DNA of 8,073 bases from Deltaproteobacteria bacterium RIFCSPHIGHO2_02_FULL_40_28. GTDB lineage: Bacteria > UBA10199 > 2-12-FULL-40-28. The translations under genes were made by a program, and so were the position numbers. A model generated the notes under the pieces. The model was not told the DNA's origin. It ran no database searches and saw only the letters and a program-made list of their open reading frames with translations. Of the stretch, positions 1-7,013 are shown piece after piece. Numbering within the stretch: the first letter of the stretch is position 1; each line of letters opens with the position of its first letter. The stretch covers positions 1 to 8,073 of the forward strand of contig MGRJ01000013.1 in the NCBI GenBank assembly GCA_001798135.1, in the 5' to 3' direction.

Positions 1-1
1 A

Positions 2-1030
2 AGTCCACAAACAAGCCGGATGTATGACAGCAAACCAAACCATTCCTATTCAAAAACTTTCCTCTTGCAAACGGGCGGGTCCATGTATGACGTTTTTGTT
101 TTTGATGGTGGGCTTAAACTTTCCAAACATTCACGGAGTTTTTTAAAAATCCAGGATGGGTGTAGCCAGTTTTGTAGTTTTTGCATTGTTCCTTTTGCCA
201 GAGGGCTTAATCGATCAATTCCACCTCAAGTGGTTCTTCAATCTTTAAGAGATTTGGGAAGCCAGGGAGTTGATGAGGTGGTTTTAACAGGAATTCATTT
301 GGGAACTTATGGTAAAGATTTAAATCCTCGTACTTCTTTTTTTGATCTTTTGCGTCTCATTAATTTCGAGCGTCCAGTAAAAAGGGTGCGGCTTAGTTCT
401 ATTGATCCCGAAGAAATCAGCCCTGATTTAATTGCTTTGTTAGCTGGGAGTGATTTTTTTTGCCCCCATTTACATCTTCCTCTTCAAAGTGGAGATAATG
501 CCATTCTTAAAAAAATGAGACGACATTATACTGGGGAATATTTTATTGATTTGTGTCAAAAAATTTTAGAAAAGCGTTCTGATTTTTGTTTAGGTACCGA
601 TGTGATTGTTGGGTTTCCTACCGAAACTGAGAAGGCTTTTAAAAGAACAGTACAGGTTTTAAAAGATTCTGGCTTAAGTTATCTCCATGTGTTCCCTTAT
701 TCTGAACGTTTAGGCACCAAAGCAGCTCTTTTTTCTTATCCAGTATCCTTAGAGGAAAAAAAGGTTCGAAGTAGGTATTTAAGGCAAGTGAGTGAAAAAT
801 TGCGAAAACAATTTTATCAAAAATTTATTGGATTTACCCGTCCTGCAATTTTAGAAAATAGAAGACGGGGCTTAACTGCCTTAACGGATAATTATATTTC
901 CGTTGAAATTAAGGATTTAGATCAGTATGTTGTTGGTAGTTTAGTGAATGTGACCATAGAGGGTTTAACTGGACCCATAGCTTATGGTCGTATTGTGGAG
1001 AATCAAAGTCATTCTGCATTCTACATCTAG
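2..1030 (+). CDS. mtaB: tRNA (t6A37) methylthiotransferase MtaB, 5'-truncated by window edge
   Basis: This is a radical SAM methylthiotransferase that adds a methylthio group to N6-threonylcarbamoyladenosine at position 37 of tRNAs. Counting from the first ATG (position 20), C48, C52 and C55 form the CX3CX2C motif that binds the SAM-linked iron-sulfur cluster. TGIHLGTYG (90-98), HLHLPLQSG (150-158) and TDVIVGFPTET (193-203) follow, and the last 65 residues or so look like a TRAM RNA-binding domain. TGIHLGTYG favours MtaB over MiaB or RimO. The N-terminal UPF0004 domain, which holds the second cluster, is missing, and the frame is open to the left edge. The ATG at 20 is therefore probably internal, and roughly 90-100 residues lie outside the window. 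The stop is 37 bp before rnc, which suggests cotranscription. The subfamily is likely but not certain. Confidence 0.88.
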   Translation, partial: SPQTSRMYDSKPNHSYSKTFLLQTGGSMYDVFVFDGGLKLSKHSRSFLKIQDGCSQFCSFCIVPFARGLNRSIPPQVVLQSLRDLGSQGVDEVVLTGIHLGTYGKDLNPRTSFFDLLRLINFERPVKRVRLSSIDPEEISPDLIALLAGSDFFCPHLHLPLQSGDNAILKKMRRHYTGEYFIDLCQKILEKRSDFCLGTDVIVGFPTETEKAFKRTVQVLKDSGLSYLHVFPYSERLGTKAALFSYPVSLEEKKVRSRYLRQVSEKLRKQFYQKFIGFTRPAILENRRRGLTALTDNYISVEIKDLDQYVVGSLVNVTIEGLTGPIAYGRIVENQSHSAFYI

Positions 1031-1067
1031 CTAGGTGTCAAATGCAGTTTGCCTTTGATTAAAAAAC

Positions 1068-1817
1068 ATGCCTCGTTTTCCTTTTTTCCCGTTATGGGGG
1101 AGATCTTCTGCTTTAAGAAAAGAACTTAAAAGTTTTGAAAAAAATATTCATTATTGTTTTCATGACTTAACTCTTTTAAAAAGAGCTTTAACTCATAAAT
1201 CTTTTGTTAATGAAAGTAGGCAAAGTGCCCTTGAGCAAAACGAACGCTACGAATTTTTAGGGGATGCTGTTTTAGAACTAACCATTAGCCATTTATTGAT
1301 GGAATATTTTCCAGAATTTAGTGAAGGGGATTTATCTAAATTAAGAGCAGCGGTGGTTAACGAAGGATCTTTAGCTGAATTAGCCAGGGCACTTAATTTA
1401 GGGGCTTATCTCTATCTAGGCCGTGGGGAAGAGCAATGTGAGGGGCGTAAAAAAGATTCTCTTTTAGCCGATGCTTTTGAGGCGGTTTTAGGAGCAATTT
1501 ACTTGGATGGGGGTTTTTCTAAGGCCAATGCCTTTGTGATTTCTCAATTTACCCCTCTTTTAAAAAAGGCTCAAAGCCAGGATATCATCAAGGATTATAA
1601 AACCAGGCTTCAAGAAGAGTCTCAAACCCGTTTTCGCTCTATTCCACGGTATAAATTAATCAGTGAATTGGGGCCCGATCATGATAAAACTTTTGAGATT
1701 CATTTGTTAATTCATGATAAGATTTATGGGAAGGGGCAGGGAAAAAGTAAAAAGCAGGCCGAGCAAGAAGCTGCAAAAGAGGCGCTTCAAGCCCTGGAAG
1801 CTGGTTTAGAACATTAA
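1068..1817 (+). CDS. rnc: Ribonuclease III
   Basis: Double-strand-specific endoribonuclease that processes rRNA precursors and structured mRNAs in the cytoplasm. The catalytic domain carries the signature ERYEFLGDAVLEL (59-71), with E59, E62 and D66 as likely metal ligands. D135 and E138 in DAFEAVLGAIYLDGG form the second acidic pair. A C-terminal dsRNA-binding domain (about 176-244) ends in the typical KSKKQAEQEAAKEAL helix. The length of 249 residues is a little above the usual 220-230 because of a short basic N-terminal extension. The ATG at 1068 is chosen because an in-frame TGA lies only four codons upstream. No good Shine-Dalgarno precedes it, so translation may be coupled to mtaB, 37 bp away. 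Its stop codon is immediately followed by a long inverted repeat, and era comes next. The rnc-era order is common in bacteria. Confidence 0.97.
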   Translation: MPRFPFFPLWGRSSALRKELKSFEKNIHYCFHDLTLLKRALTHKSFVNESRQSALEQNERYEFLGDAVLELTISHLLMEYFPEFSEGDLSKLRAAVVNEGSLAELARALNLGAYLYLGRGEEQCEGRKKDSLLADAFEAVLGAIYLDGGFSKANAFVISQFTPLLKKAQSQDIIKDYKTRLQEESQTRFRSIPRYKLISELGPDHDKTFEIHLLIHDKIYGKGQGKSKKQAEQEAAKEALQALEAGLEH

Positions 1818-1911
1818 GAGATCGGGGGAGTGTTTCTTGAGGAACCGAGGACTGTTTGACGAGCGTTAGCGAGGAGTTCCGCAGGGACGAAAGAAATACT
1901 CCCCCGGTCTC
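1818..1911 (+). repeat. Long inverted-repeat hairpin between rnc and era (family X, copy 1)
   Basis: The arms 1818-1838 and 1891-1911 are 21 nt each and complementary at all but two positions. Both exceptions would be G-U wobbles in RNA (U1822-G1907 and G1832-U1897), so the transcript could form an unbroken 21-bp stem closing a 52-nt loop. The loop has a shorter inner inverted repeat, GGAAC (1841-1845) with GTTCC (1876-1880). It also holds the core CCGAGGACTGTTTGACGA (1845-1862), which recurs with one mismatch on the minus strand at 7131-7148. The left arm starts directly after the rnc stop codon, and the right arm ends 12 nt before the era start. No U-run follows, so a simple intrinsic terminator is unlikely. 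It looks like a dispersed element that may also act as an RNA-processing site. Confidence 0.85.
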
Positions 1912-1923
1912 AAGTCAAAATTT

Positions 1924-2826
1924 GTGGAAACCGATATTTTCCATTCAGGCTATGTAGCCATTTTGGGTGCACCCAATGCGGGTAAATCTACCCTTTTAAA
2001 CACTATCCTTAAAGAAAAACTTTCCATTGTTTCAGATAAACCCAATACAACGAGAAGAAATTTTATTGGAATTCACACGACAAAAGATTGCCAAATGATA
2101 TTTTTAGATACTCCAGGAGTGCATCAGTCGACTAAAAAATTAAATCAATCGATGATTCACCAAATATATGGAGCTATTGGGGATGCCGATATTTTATGTT
2201 TACTCATTCCCCTGGATACACCCCTATCTGAAGATATCGTGGAATTAACTGAAAGGATTAAAAAAGATTTCTCAGAGAAAAAAATTTTAGTAGTGGTAAA
2301 TAAGGCCGACCTCGAAATAGAAGAACACAAAGTTAAAAGGGAAAATTTGGCAACACTTTTTAAAGGGATGCCTAATTGTGTTATTTCAGGAAAAACAGGA
2401 GAGGGGGTAGAGCAACTGTTAACTCAATTAGAATTAATGCTACCCATTGGGCCACCTTATTATCCAGCTGATCAACTTTCTGCTTCTCATATACGTGACA
2501 TTGCAGCAGAGGTGGTGCGTGAAAAAATTATGGAACTGATGTATGAAGAAATTCCCTATGCCACAACTGTAACCATTGAAAGCTTTAATGAAGAGCCCGA
2601 CATTGTTTCGATTAGAGCTTCGATTATTGTAGAGCATGACTCTCAAAAGGGAATGGTGATTGGCAAAGGTGGAAAAAAAATAAGAGCAATTGGAATCCAG
2701 GCCAGGGCTGATTTAGAACGCATGGTGGGGAGACAGGTTTTTTTGGATTTGAGAGTTAAGGTAGATCCTCGTTGGACCCAAAATCAGGCTAGGCTTAGTT
2801 CCTATGGATATACCCAAAAAAAATAA
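1924..2826 (+). CDS. era: GTPase Era, ribosome biogenesis
   Basis: Essential GTPase that binds the 3' end of 16S rRNA and helps assemble the 30S subunit. The GTPase domain shows G1 GAPNAGKS (15-22), G2 NTTRR (41-45), G3 DTPG (62-65), G4 NKAD (126-129) and a G5-like SGKTGEG (155-161). Era proteins more often have Ser-Ala at G5, so this site is slightly unusual. The C-terminal KH RNA-binding domain carries VIGKGGKKI (245-253). The length of 300 residues is typical for Era. The start is a GTG at 1924. No ATG lies in frame upstream before the stop at 1867-1869, and starting here places G1 at the normal distance from the N-terminus. No Shine-Dalgarno is visible in the 12 nt between the hairpin and the GTG. 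Initiation may therefore be weak or coupled to rnc. Confidence 0.96.
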   Translation: METDIFHSGYVAILGAPNAGKSTLLNTILKEKLSIVSDKPNTTRRNFIGIHTTKDCQMIFLDTPGVHQSTKKLNQSMIHQIYGAIGDADILCLLIPLDTPLSEDIVELTERIKKDFSEKKILVVVNKADLEIEEHKVKRENLATLFKGMPNCVISGKTGEGVEQLLTQLELMLPIGPPYYPADQLSASHIRDIAAEVVREKIMELMYEEIPYATTVTIESFNEEPDIVSIRASIIVEHDSQKGMVIGKGGKKIRAIGIQARADLERMVGRQVFLDLRVKVDPRWTQNQARLSSYGYTQKK

Positions 2827-2887
2827 CGCAACCTTTTTAAACCCCCCGCGATAATTAAAAGCATTTTCTAAAAAATATAAAGATTTT

Positions 2888-2893
2888 AAGGAG
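2888..2893 (+). promoter_or_regulatory. Strong Shine-Dalgarno of the giant dehydrogenase gene
   Basis: AAGGAG lies 6 nt before the ATG at 2900. It is the only near-consensus ribosome binding site in front of a gene in this window; mtaB's is out of view, and rnc, era and pgsA lack one. It fixes the start of the 1334-residue protein and suggests efficient translation. The 73-bp gap after era is AT-rich, with a -10-like GATAAT at 2850-2855 and TATAAA at 2876-2881. Neither has a convincing -35 partner, so I do not call a promoter. Confidence 0.85.
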
Positions 2894-2899
2894 TTTCCT

Positions 2900-5800
2900 A
2901 TGGCAAATAGTGTTCCAGCAGCAGGCGCAAATTATCAGGCATCCTACCCCCTTGATCCACGAACCCAAGCACCTCGAAAACCCATTCCCTATGTGAAAGA
3001 TTTTTTTACTCATTTGCAGGAGGCCTACCCTTGGGTAGCAATTCCTCGTTTTACAGATACAAGCTGGTGGTATAAAAATATTGGTCGTTATTTACGAGCT
3101 CCTTCCTGGGGACCTGCTTATCACAACAATGAAATGAATCGTCAGACTTCAGGAGCGCAGGTGAATGAAGATTTTTCAGCAACAGCTCTTCTCAAGCTAG
3201 AAACAGATTTGGGTGTAACAGCAAGTTTAGCAAGATCCACTCCAATTGCTAATGAAGCGCATGCATTTCAACCTCAAGAAGTGAGAACCACAACCCTCAT
3301 TGCTGGCGTTAAAGTGCTTGATAAGAGAATTCAGGTTACAGCAGATACCAAGGCTGGAGATCTTTTAGGATGGGCTAAAGAGCGCCCCCTAATTGGTGGC
3401 GGTAATAAAGTAGGCCTTTTAGGACCCTTAAAACAACTTTTGGAATTTTACCCTCCCGGCACCACTTTGATGCAAATTGTAGAAGATTTAAATCGCATTG
3501 AAATTATTTCCATCGATGTAAACAATCCCGAAGGGCATGGGTACGAGCCCCGCATTTATCAATTTAATGGGCAGCCTGTACGAGGGCGCGCCATGATTGA
3601 TGTTGCAGAAGAATTAAAGGATCAACATCTTGTAAATGCCAATTTTGTGGAAGATGTAAAACAAGTTCATGAAAAAGCCTCTCAGAGTGGCGGACATCTT
3701 GTTTTTGCCCAAGGTGAGGAAGGGAGTAAAACCCCCATGCGCTTGGTGGGTGCTGGATTAGCCGGCGAAGTTTCTTCTGCCATGGTGGGACAATTTTTTG
3801 AAGGTGGTGGTGAGGTTTATTTGCCTGATGTGAGCACTGAGGGTTCTCACATTGCTGCAGCTCTTGCAGTAAAACGCCTAGCCCATGAAACTGTAGGAGA
3901 AGGAGTGGCTACTGGTCAAACTATTTATGTGCATGGTGGAAAACTCATTGTGGGTAAAACCAATGGATTGGATGCCGGCCAATTGTATGCCGATCTCAGC
4001 CAGTTTGCTAGCACCGATCAACCCGTAACTGTTGCTACCATGATGTTTATGCCAGGAGACCTGGGCATTTTAGGTGAAACAGTTCAACATGCCGTTGCTT
4101 ACAAAATGGCAGAAGAAAGACTGGCCACAGATGTTGTACGGGCGCAATCGCCCACTCATGGTGGAAAAAAGGTAAATGGGAGTGATCATTATCGAGATGA
4201 TGCTGCAGGATTTCAAGGGCCTTTTTACAATCTCAATCAAAACGAAAAAGAATGGTCAACTGTTGTTATTGGAGCACGCACACCTGCTCGGGTCACTCTT
4301 TTTGAAGGGCCCGTTGCTCAAACAGCCAACCTGGAAATTATGCGGCCTGTGATGCAGTATGCCCCTAATCATGGAATAGCAACACAAGCTCCCTTGGGTT
4401 TTGGAAGCAATGCCATGCTCAGTTTTACAGCCAGACATTGGTTGCCAAAAGCAGAAGATGATAGTCGTATGATGGCTCGAGGCAAACCCTTGGCTGATGG
4501 GGGAATTATGCATCTCCCCACAGATTTTCAACCCGCTTTAAAAAGTGCCCTGGGTACTTTTGGTCGGGGGCTTGTTGGTTTAGCTACCCTACAGGCCGTT
4601 CCTGGACGTGCCTATGAAAACACACGTGTGAACGGTGAACTTTTAGAGATGATAGCCGAGATTGATGATTTCGAAGGCTTTGTTTCATTAGAAGCGATTC
4701 CAGATCAAGTTTTAGCCAGAGCCAGTGATCCACGCGAGGGTTTTAGACCCTTTCATTTTCAATTAGAAGATGGAACCCGCAATTATGCTTTTTGGGTGAG
4801 TGAACCTGAAGAATTACCTGATGGCATGAGAGAAAGATTACGTGATATTTGGCATGATTCTCTTGGTCTTCTCTTTATTGTAAATCCCGAGCGTGATACC
4901 TATACCATTATTCATCATCATGCTGCAGCTCAAAATAATTGGAGTGAATATGCAACAGAAGGTGCTCCAGTTTTTCATGCCTTGGGTGGAAACATGTCTT
5001 TTCAAAACATGGAAGCCGATGCTCATGTAACTAACATGATGCTTTCAGCTTGGGGTATGAGCTCTGATGGGCGTGATTTACATGAGGTGACCGATAATCT
5101 TTCTGCAGATCGCAAAGCAGACTTGATGTTAGCTGCGGCCTTGGATGCTGTGGCTGGTAAGGGCGCTGCCATGACAACCAAGTATACTCTTATTTCGGAA
5201 GCTCTTGAAGCTGTTGATTTACCTGGTGCTCAATTAGGGGGAGCCAAAGCCATTACGCTTAGCCCCTTTGATGAAGCTTCTCGTTTTGCAGCCATGGAAA
5301 TGCTGGAAGTAGTAGCCTCTAAAACGGGTTTGTATATTTCGGGACCTGATCAAGGAACGGGAGTGATCACACGAATAGTTGCCGAACCTTCGTGGCTTAA
5401 ACGAACCCTGGGGCAAAAAACTCGTGAGGAAAGTTTTTTCCTCATTAATGCTGCAGCTACAGATCGAAGTAATCGCTTTCATATGGGTGGGGCTGAAACA
5501 GCACACGAAAAAATTCGTGGTTTAGGAAAAGAAACTTCACGAGCCACAGCGGGCGGGGTGTATGCCGGTATTAGGCGATACAATCACCTACGTTCGGAAG
5601 CTGATCAGGCTATCTTGGGAGTTTTAGGACCACAGACCTACATGGATTATTCAGGTGGTAAGCCAGTTGAAAAATCAACGGTAATCCCAGTGGGAAACAC
5701 ATCTTACGAAAATTGGATAAGCAAAATGGGAAGAAATGGTTTGTTTATTCAAGGTGCGGGAGGTGTGGGCTCTCAACTGATTGATATGGCTTTAGAGGAT

Positions 5801-6904
5801 AAACTTCCCATTATTGCTGTTTCGGACATGAATGTTGATGTTCTGTTGCAAACAAGAGAAAAGATTAGCCAAGCAACGCCTGGCCAACCACCACCAATAT
5901 ATATTTTTGATTCTGGTGCTGCCCAGGGATTTTATTCTCAAGAGGAGTATGCCAAACAATTAGCAGTGGCTCGTGCAGCAGCAACACAGGGTTTCTTGAT
6001 CATTGCCACAGATACAGCTGATTCGATTCGCCAGGTAGCAGAGGCGCGGCCTTATCAAGTGGGAATTTTTTCCCCCAATGCCAGCTCTCACCCCATTACC
6101 TTGGAAGTGATTAACGCCTTGGCCAGGGCAAGTGTGCATGCTGTTTTAGGTGCTGCTAATAATGTTTTAGCTTTGGATGAAAATGGAAGCTATAGCACTG
6201 TAGAAACAGCAGCTCTTCGTGCTGGAATTTTTATTCCCAATGATTCGGCCATCAATATGATGGGAGCTGCTACTATTTTGTATGGAGCTGTGGGAATGAA
6301 TGATGAAAAAATAAGAGCACTTAATCAAGTTGTGGGTAACCGAGTGCGTGAAGAATTTGTAGCTGCCTTTGCACAAGGCATTGGGCCTCAAAGCTATCGA
6401 GATCAAAGGGCACAAGCCCGATGGGATCGTGAGGTAGATGCCGGACGTTCTGTTGGTGGTCGTTCTCATAATCCTCAACAACCACCTCCACCACAAGGGC
6501 CTAGTGGACCAGGTGGTGGTGGAGGTTCTGGTGGTTGGTCACAAGGACGTGAGGAAGTTGTTGAGTTACCCAGCAGCCCGTCATCTTCCGATGCACTCGA
6601 TGTGGCTCAATTGCTTACCCTTGTGGGGTATGAAGAAGAAGGTTCTTTCTTGGCAGACTACCTAGCTGTTGATGGAGAAATTTCACCTGAAGTGAAGGAT
6701 CAAATTTTAGCTCTTGCAGCGGGGGCCAATCGTGGAGATGAAGAAGCCCTTGTAGCAATGACAGCTTTGATTGATGAAATAACAGGATCTGAAAATCATG
6801 GGATGGGTGCAACAAGTAGGGGCACGGCACGCCGTGCCCCTACAATGGGAGCCAGAGCTCCTATGCGAGGTGCTATGCAAACTTTTGTAAGAAACGTAGC
6901 GTAG
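2900..6904 (+). CDS. Giant ELFV-family amino acid dehydrogenase with unrecognised N-terminal half
   Basis: 1334 residues, no signal peptide or membrane segment, so probably cytosolic. Residues about 665-1155 match the Glu/Leu/Phe/Val dehydrogenase family (NAD(P)-dependent oxidative deamination of an amino acid), closest in pattern to leucine dehydrogenase. HALGGNM (693-699) is followed by MTTK (K761, substrate lysine) and LGGAK (K783, catalytic lysine). GPDQGTG (815-821) supplies the catalytic D817, and TAGGVYAGIR (883-892) follows. The Rossmann fingerprint is GAGGVG (952-957) with D976, then GAANN (1084-1088) and IPNDSAIN (1112-1119). Typical leucine dehydrogenases have about 360 residues, so this protein is almost four times longer. 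Residues 1-650 match nothing I know but hold a GxGxxG motif at 284-289. A Pro/Gly linker (1194-1212) joins a small acidic, helical C-terminal segment (about 1230-1296). The last 28 residues or so are encoded in and around repeat DNA. The substrate cannot be assigned; the fold call for the second half is firm. Confidence 0.85.
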   Translation: MANSVPAAGANYQASYPLDPRTQAPRKPIPYVKDFFTHLQEAYPWVAIPRFTDTSWWYKNIGRYLRAPSWGPAYHNNEMNRQTSGAQVNEDFSATALLKLETDLGVTASLARSTPIANEAHAFQPQEVRTTTLIAGVKVLDKRIQVTADTKAGDLLGWAKERPLIGGGNKVGLLGPLKQLLEFYPPGTTLMQIVEDLNRIEIISIDVNNPEGHGYEPRIYQFNGQPVRGRAMIDVAEELKDQHLVNANFVEDVKQVHEKASQSGGHLVFAQGEEGSKTPMRLVGAGLAGEVSSAMVGQFFEGGGEVYLPDVSTEGSHIAAALAVKRLAHETVGEGVATGQTIYVHGGKLIVGKTNGLDAGQLYADLSQFASTDQPVTVATMMFMPGDLGILGETVQHAVAYKMAEERLATDVVRAQSPTHGGKKVNGSDHYRDDAAGFQGPFYNLNQNEKEWSTVVIGARTPARVTLFEGPVAQTANLEIMRPVMQYAPNHGIATQAPLGFGSNAMLSFTARHWLPKAEDDSRMMARGKPLADGGIMHLPTDFQPALKSALGTFGRGLVGLATLQAVPGRAYENTRVNGELLEMIAEIDDFEGFVSLEAIPDQVLARASDPREGFRPFHFQLEDGTRNYAFWVSEPEELPDGMRERLRDIWHDSLGLLFIVNPERDTYTIIHHHAAAQNNWSEYATEGAPVFHALGGNMSFQNMEADAHVTNMMLSAWGMSSDGRDLHEVTDNLSADRKADLMLAAALDAVAGKGAAMTTKYTLISEALEAVDLPGAQLGGAKAITLSPFDEASRFAAMEMLEVVASKTGLYISGPDQGTGVITRIVAEPSWLKRTLGQKTREESFFLINAAATDRSNRFHMGGAETAHEKIRGLGKETSRATAGGVYAGIRRYNHLRSEADQAILGVLGPQTYMDYSGGKPVEKSTVIPVGNTSYENWISKMGRNGLFIQGAGGVGSQLIDMALEDKLPIIAVSDMNVDVLLQTREKISQATPGQPPPIYIFDSGAAQGFYSQEEYAKQLAVARAAATQGFLIIATDTADSIRQVAEARPYQVGIFSPNASSHPITLEVINALARASVHAVLGAANNVLALDENGSYSTVETAALRAGIFIPNDSAINMMGAATILYGAVGMNDEKIRALNQVVGNRVREEFVAAFAQGIGPQSYRDQRAQARWDREVDAGRSVGGRSHNPQQPPPPQGPSGPGGGGGSGGWSQGREEVVELPSSPSSSDALDVAQLLTLVGYEEEGSFLADYLAVDGEISPEVKDQILALAAGANRGDEEALVAMTALIDEITGSENHGMGATSRGTARRAPTMGARAPMRGAMQTFVRNVA
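6816..6843 (+). repeat. GTAG-type palindrome A, inside the coding sequence
   Basis: A 28-nt near-perfect palindrome with 13-nt arms (GTAGGGGCACGGC and its complement) around a 2-nt centre. It lies in frame within the giant dehydrogenase gene and encodes residues around SRGTARRAP (1306-1314). The GTAG foot followed by a GC-rich hairpin is the hallmark of REP sequences mobilised by RAYT transposases in other bacteria. A related copy sits at 6986-7013. Confidence 0.88.
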
Positions 6905-6934
6905 GAGCAACCCCCCCGTGGTTGCCCAAATCAC
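6833..6934 (+). repeat. Direct repeat, copy 1 (3' end of dehydrogenase gene)
   Basis: These 102 nt recur at 7003-7103 with one substitution (A6906 against G7076) and one C missing from a C-run. The repeat includes the right arm of palindrome A, the last 19 codons of the dehydrogenase gene with its stop, and the left hairpin of the adjacent REP pair. Counting the homologous palindrome start, the duplicated unit is about 170 bp, from 6816 to 6985. Confidence 0.92.
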
Positions 6935-6960
6935 GGGCAGGCACAGGGGCCTGCCCCTAC
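6901..6960 (+). repeat. REP pair (BIME-like element B), copy 1, overlapping the stop codon
   Basis: 60 nt beginning GTAG and ending CTAC, with two hairpins in inverted orientation. The left stem ends GGTTGCCC and has one A-C mismatch in this copy (A6906). The right stem is GGGCAGGC / GCCTGCCC with loop ACAGGG. The TAG of the leading GTAG (6902-6904) is the stop codon of the dehydrogenase gene. No U-run follows, so it is not a classical terminator. REP hairpins at gene ends can protect mRNA from 3' exonucleases. Confidence 0.88.
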
Positions 6961-6985
6961 GGATTTAATTATGATGTGGATATAT

Positions 6986-7013
6986 GTAGGGGCACTTTGC
7001 TACGTGCCCCTAC
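6986..7013 (+). repeat. GTAG-type palindrome A, copy 2
   Basis: 28 nt with 10-nt arms GTAGGGGCAC / GTGCCCCTAC around an 8-nt unpaired centre. It sits exactly 170 bp after palindrome A and shares its outer arms but not its centre. It marks the start of the second unit of the tandem duplication and lies outside any gene. Confidence 0.85.

Noticed and set aside
20-1030. A short stand-alone radical SAM protein starting at the ATG at 20
   Set aside because: The frame is open to the window edge and the UPF0004 domain that should precede the cluster motif is missing, so edge truncation is the simpler explanation.
2440-2646. Minus-strand 68-codon frame inside era
   Set aside because: It is antisense to the conserved KH region of Era and has no protein features of its own.
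2850-2881. Possible promoter boxes GATAAT and TATAAA upstream of the giant gene
   Set aside because: No -35 hexamer at a sensible distance, and the second box would place the start site inside the Shine-Dalgarno.
4256-5506. Minus-strand open frames opposite the giant dehydrogenase gene (4256-4531, 4838-5026, 5234-5506)
   Set aside because: They are Cys/His/Ser-rich antisense shadows with no motifs or ribosome binding sites, and they lie wholly inside a gene with clear domain conservation.
6167-6934. Other-frame readings in the 3' part of the dehydrogenase gene (6167-6496, 6438-6665, 6615-6830, 6707-6934)
   Set aside because: These are low-complexity or repeat-derived readings across the Pro/Gly linker and REP DNA, with no start context or recognisable domain.
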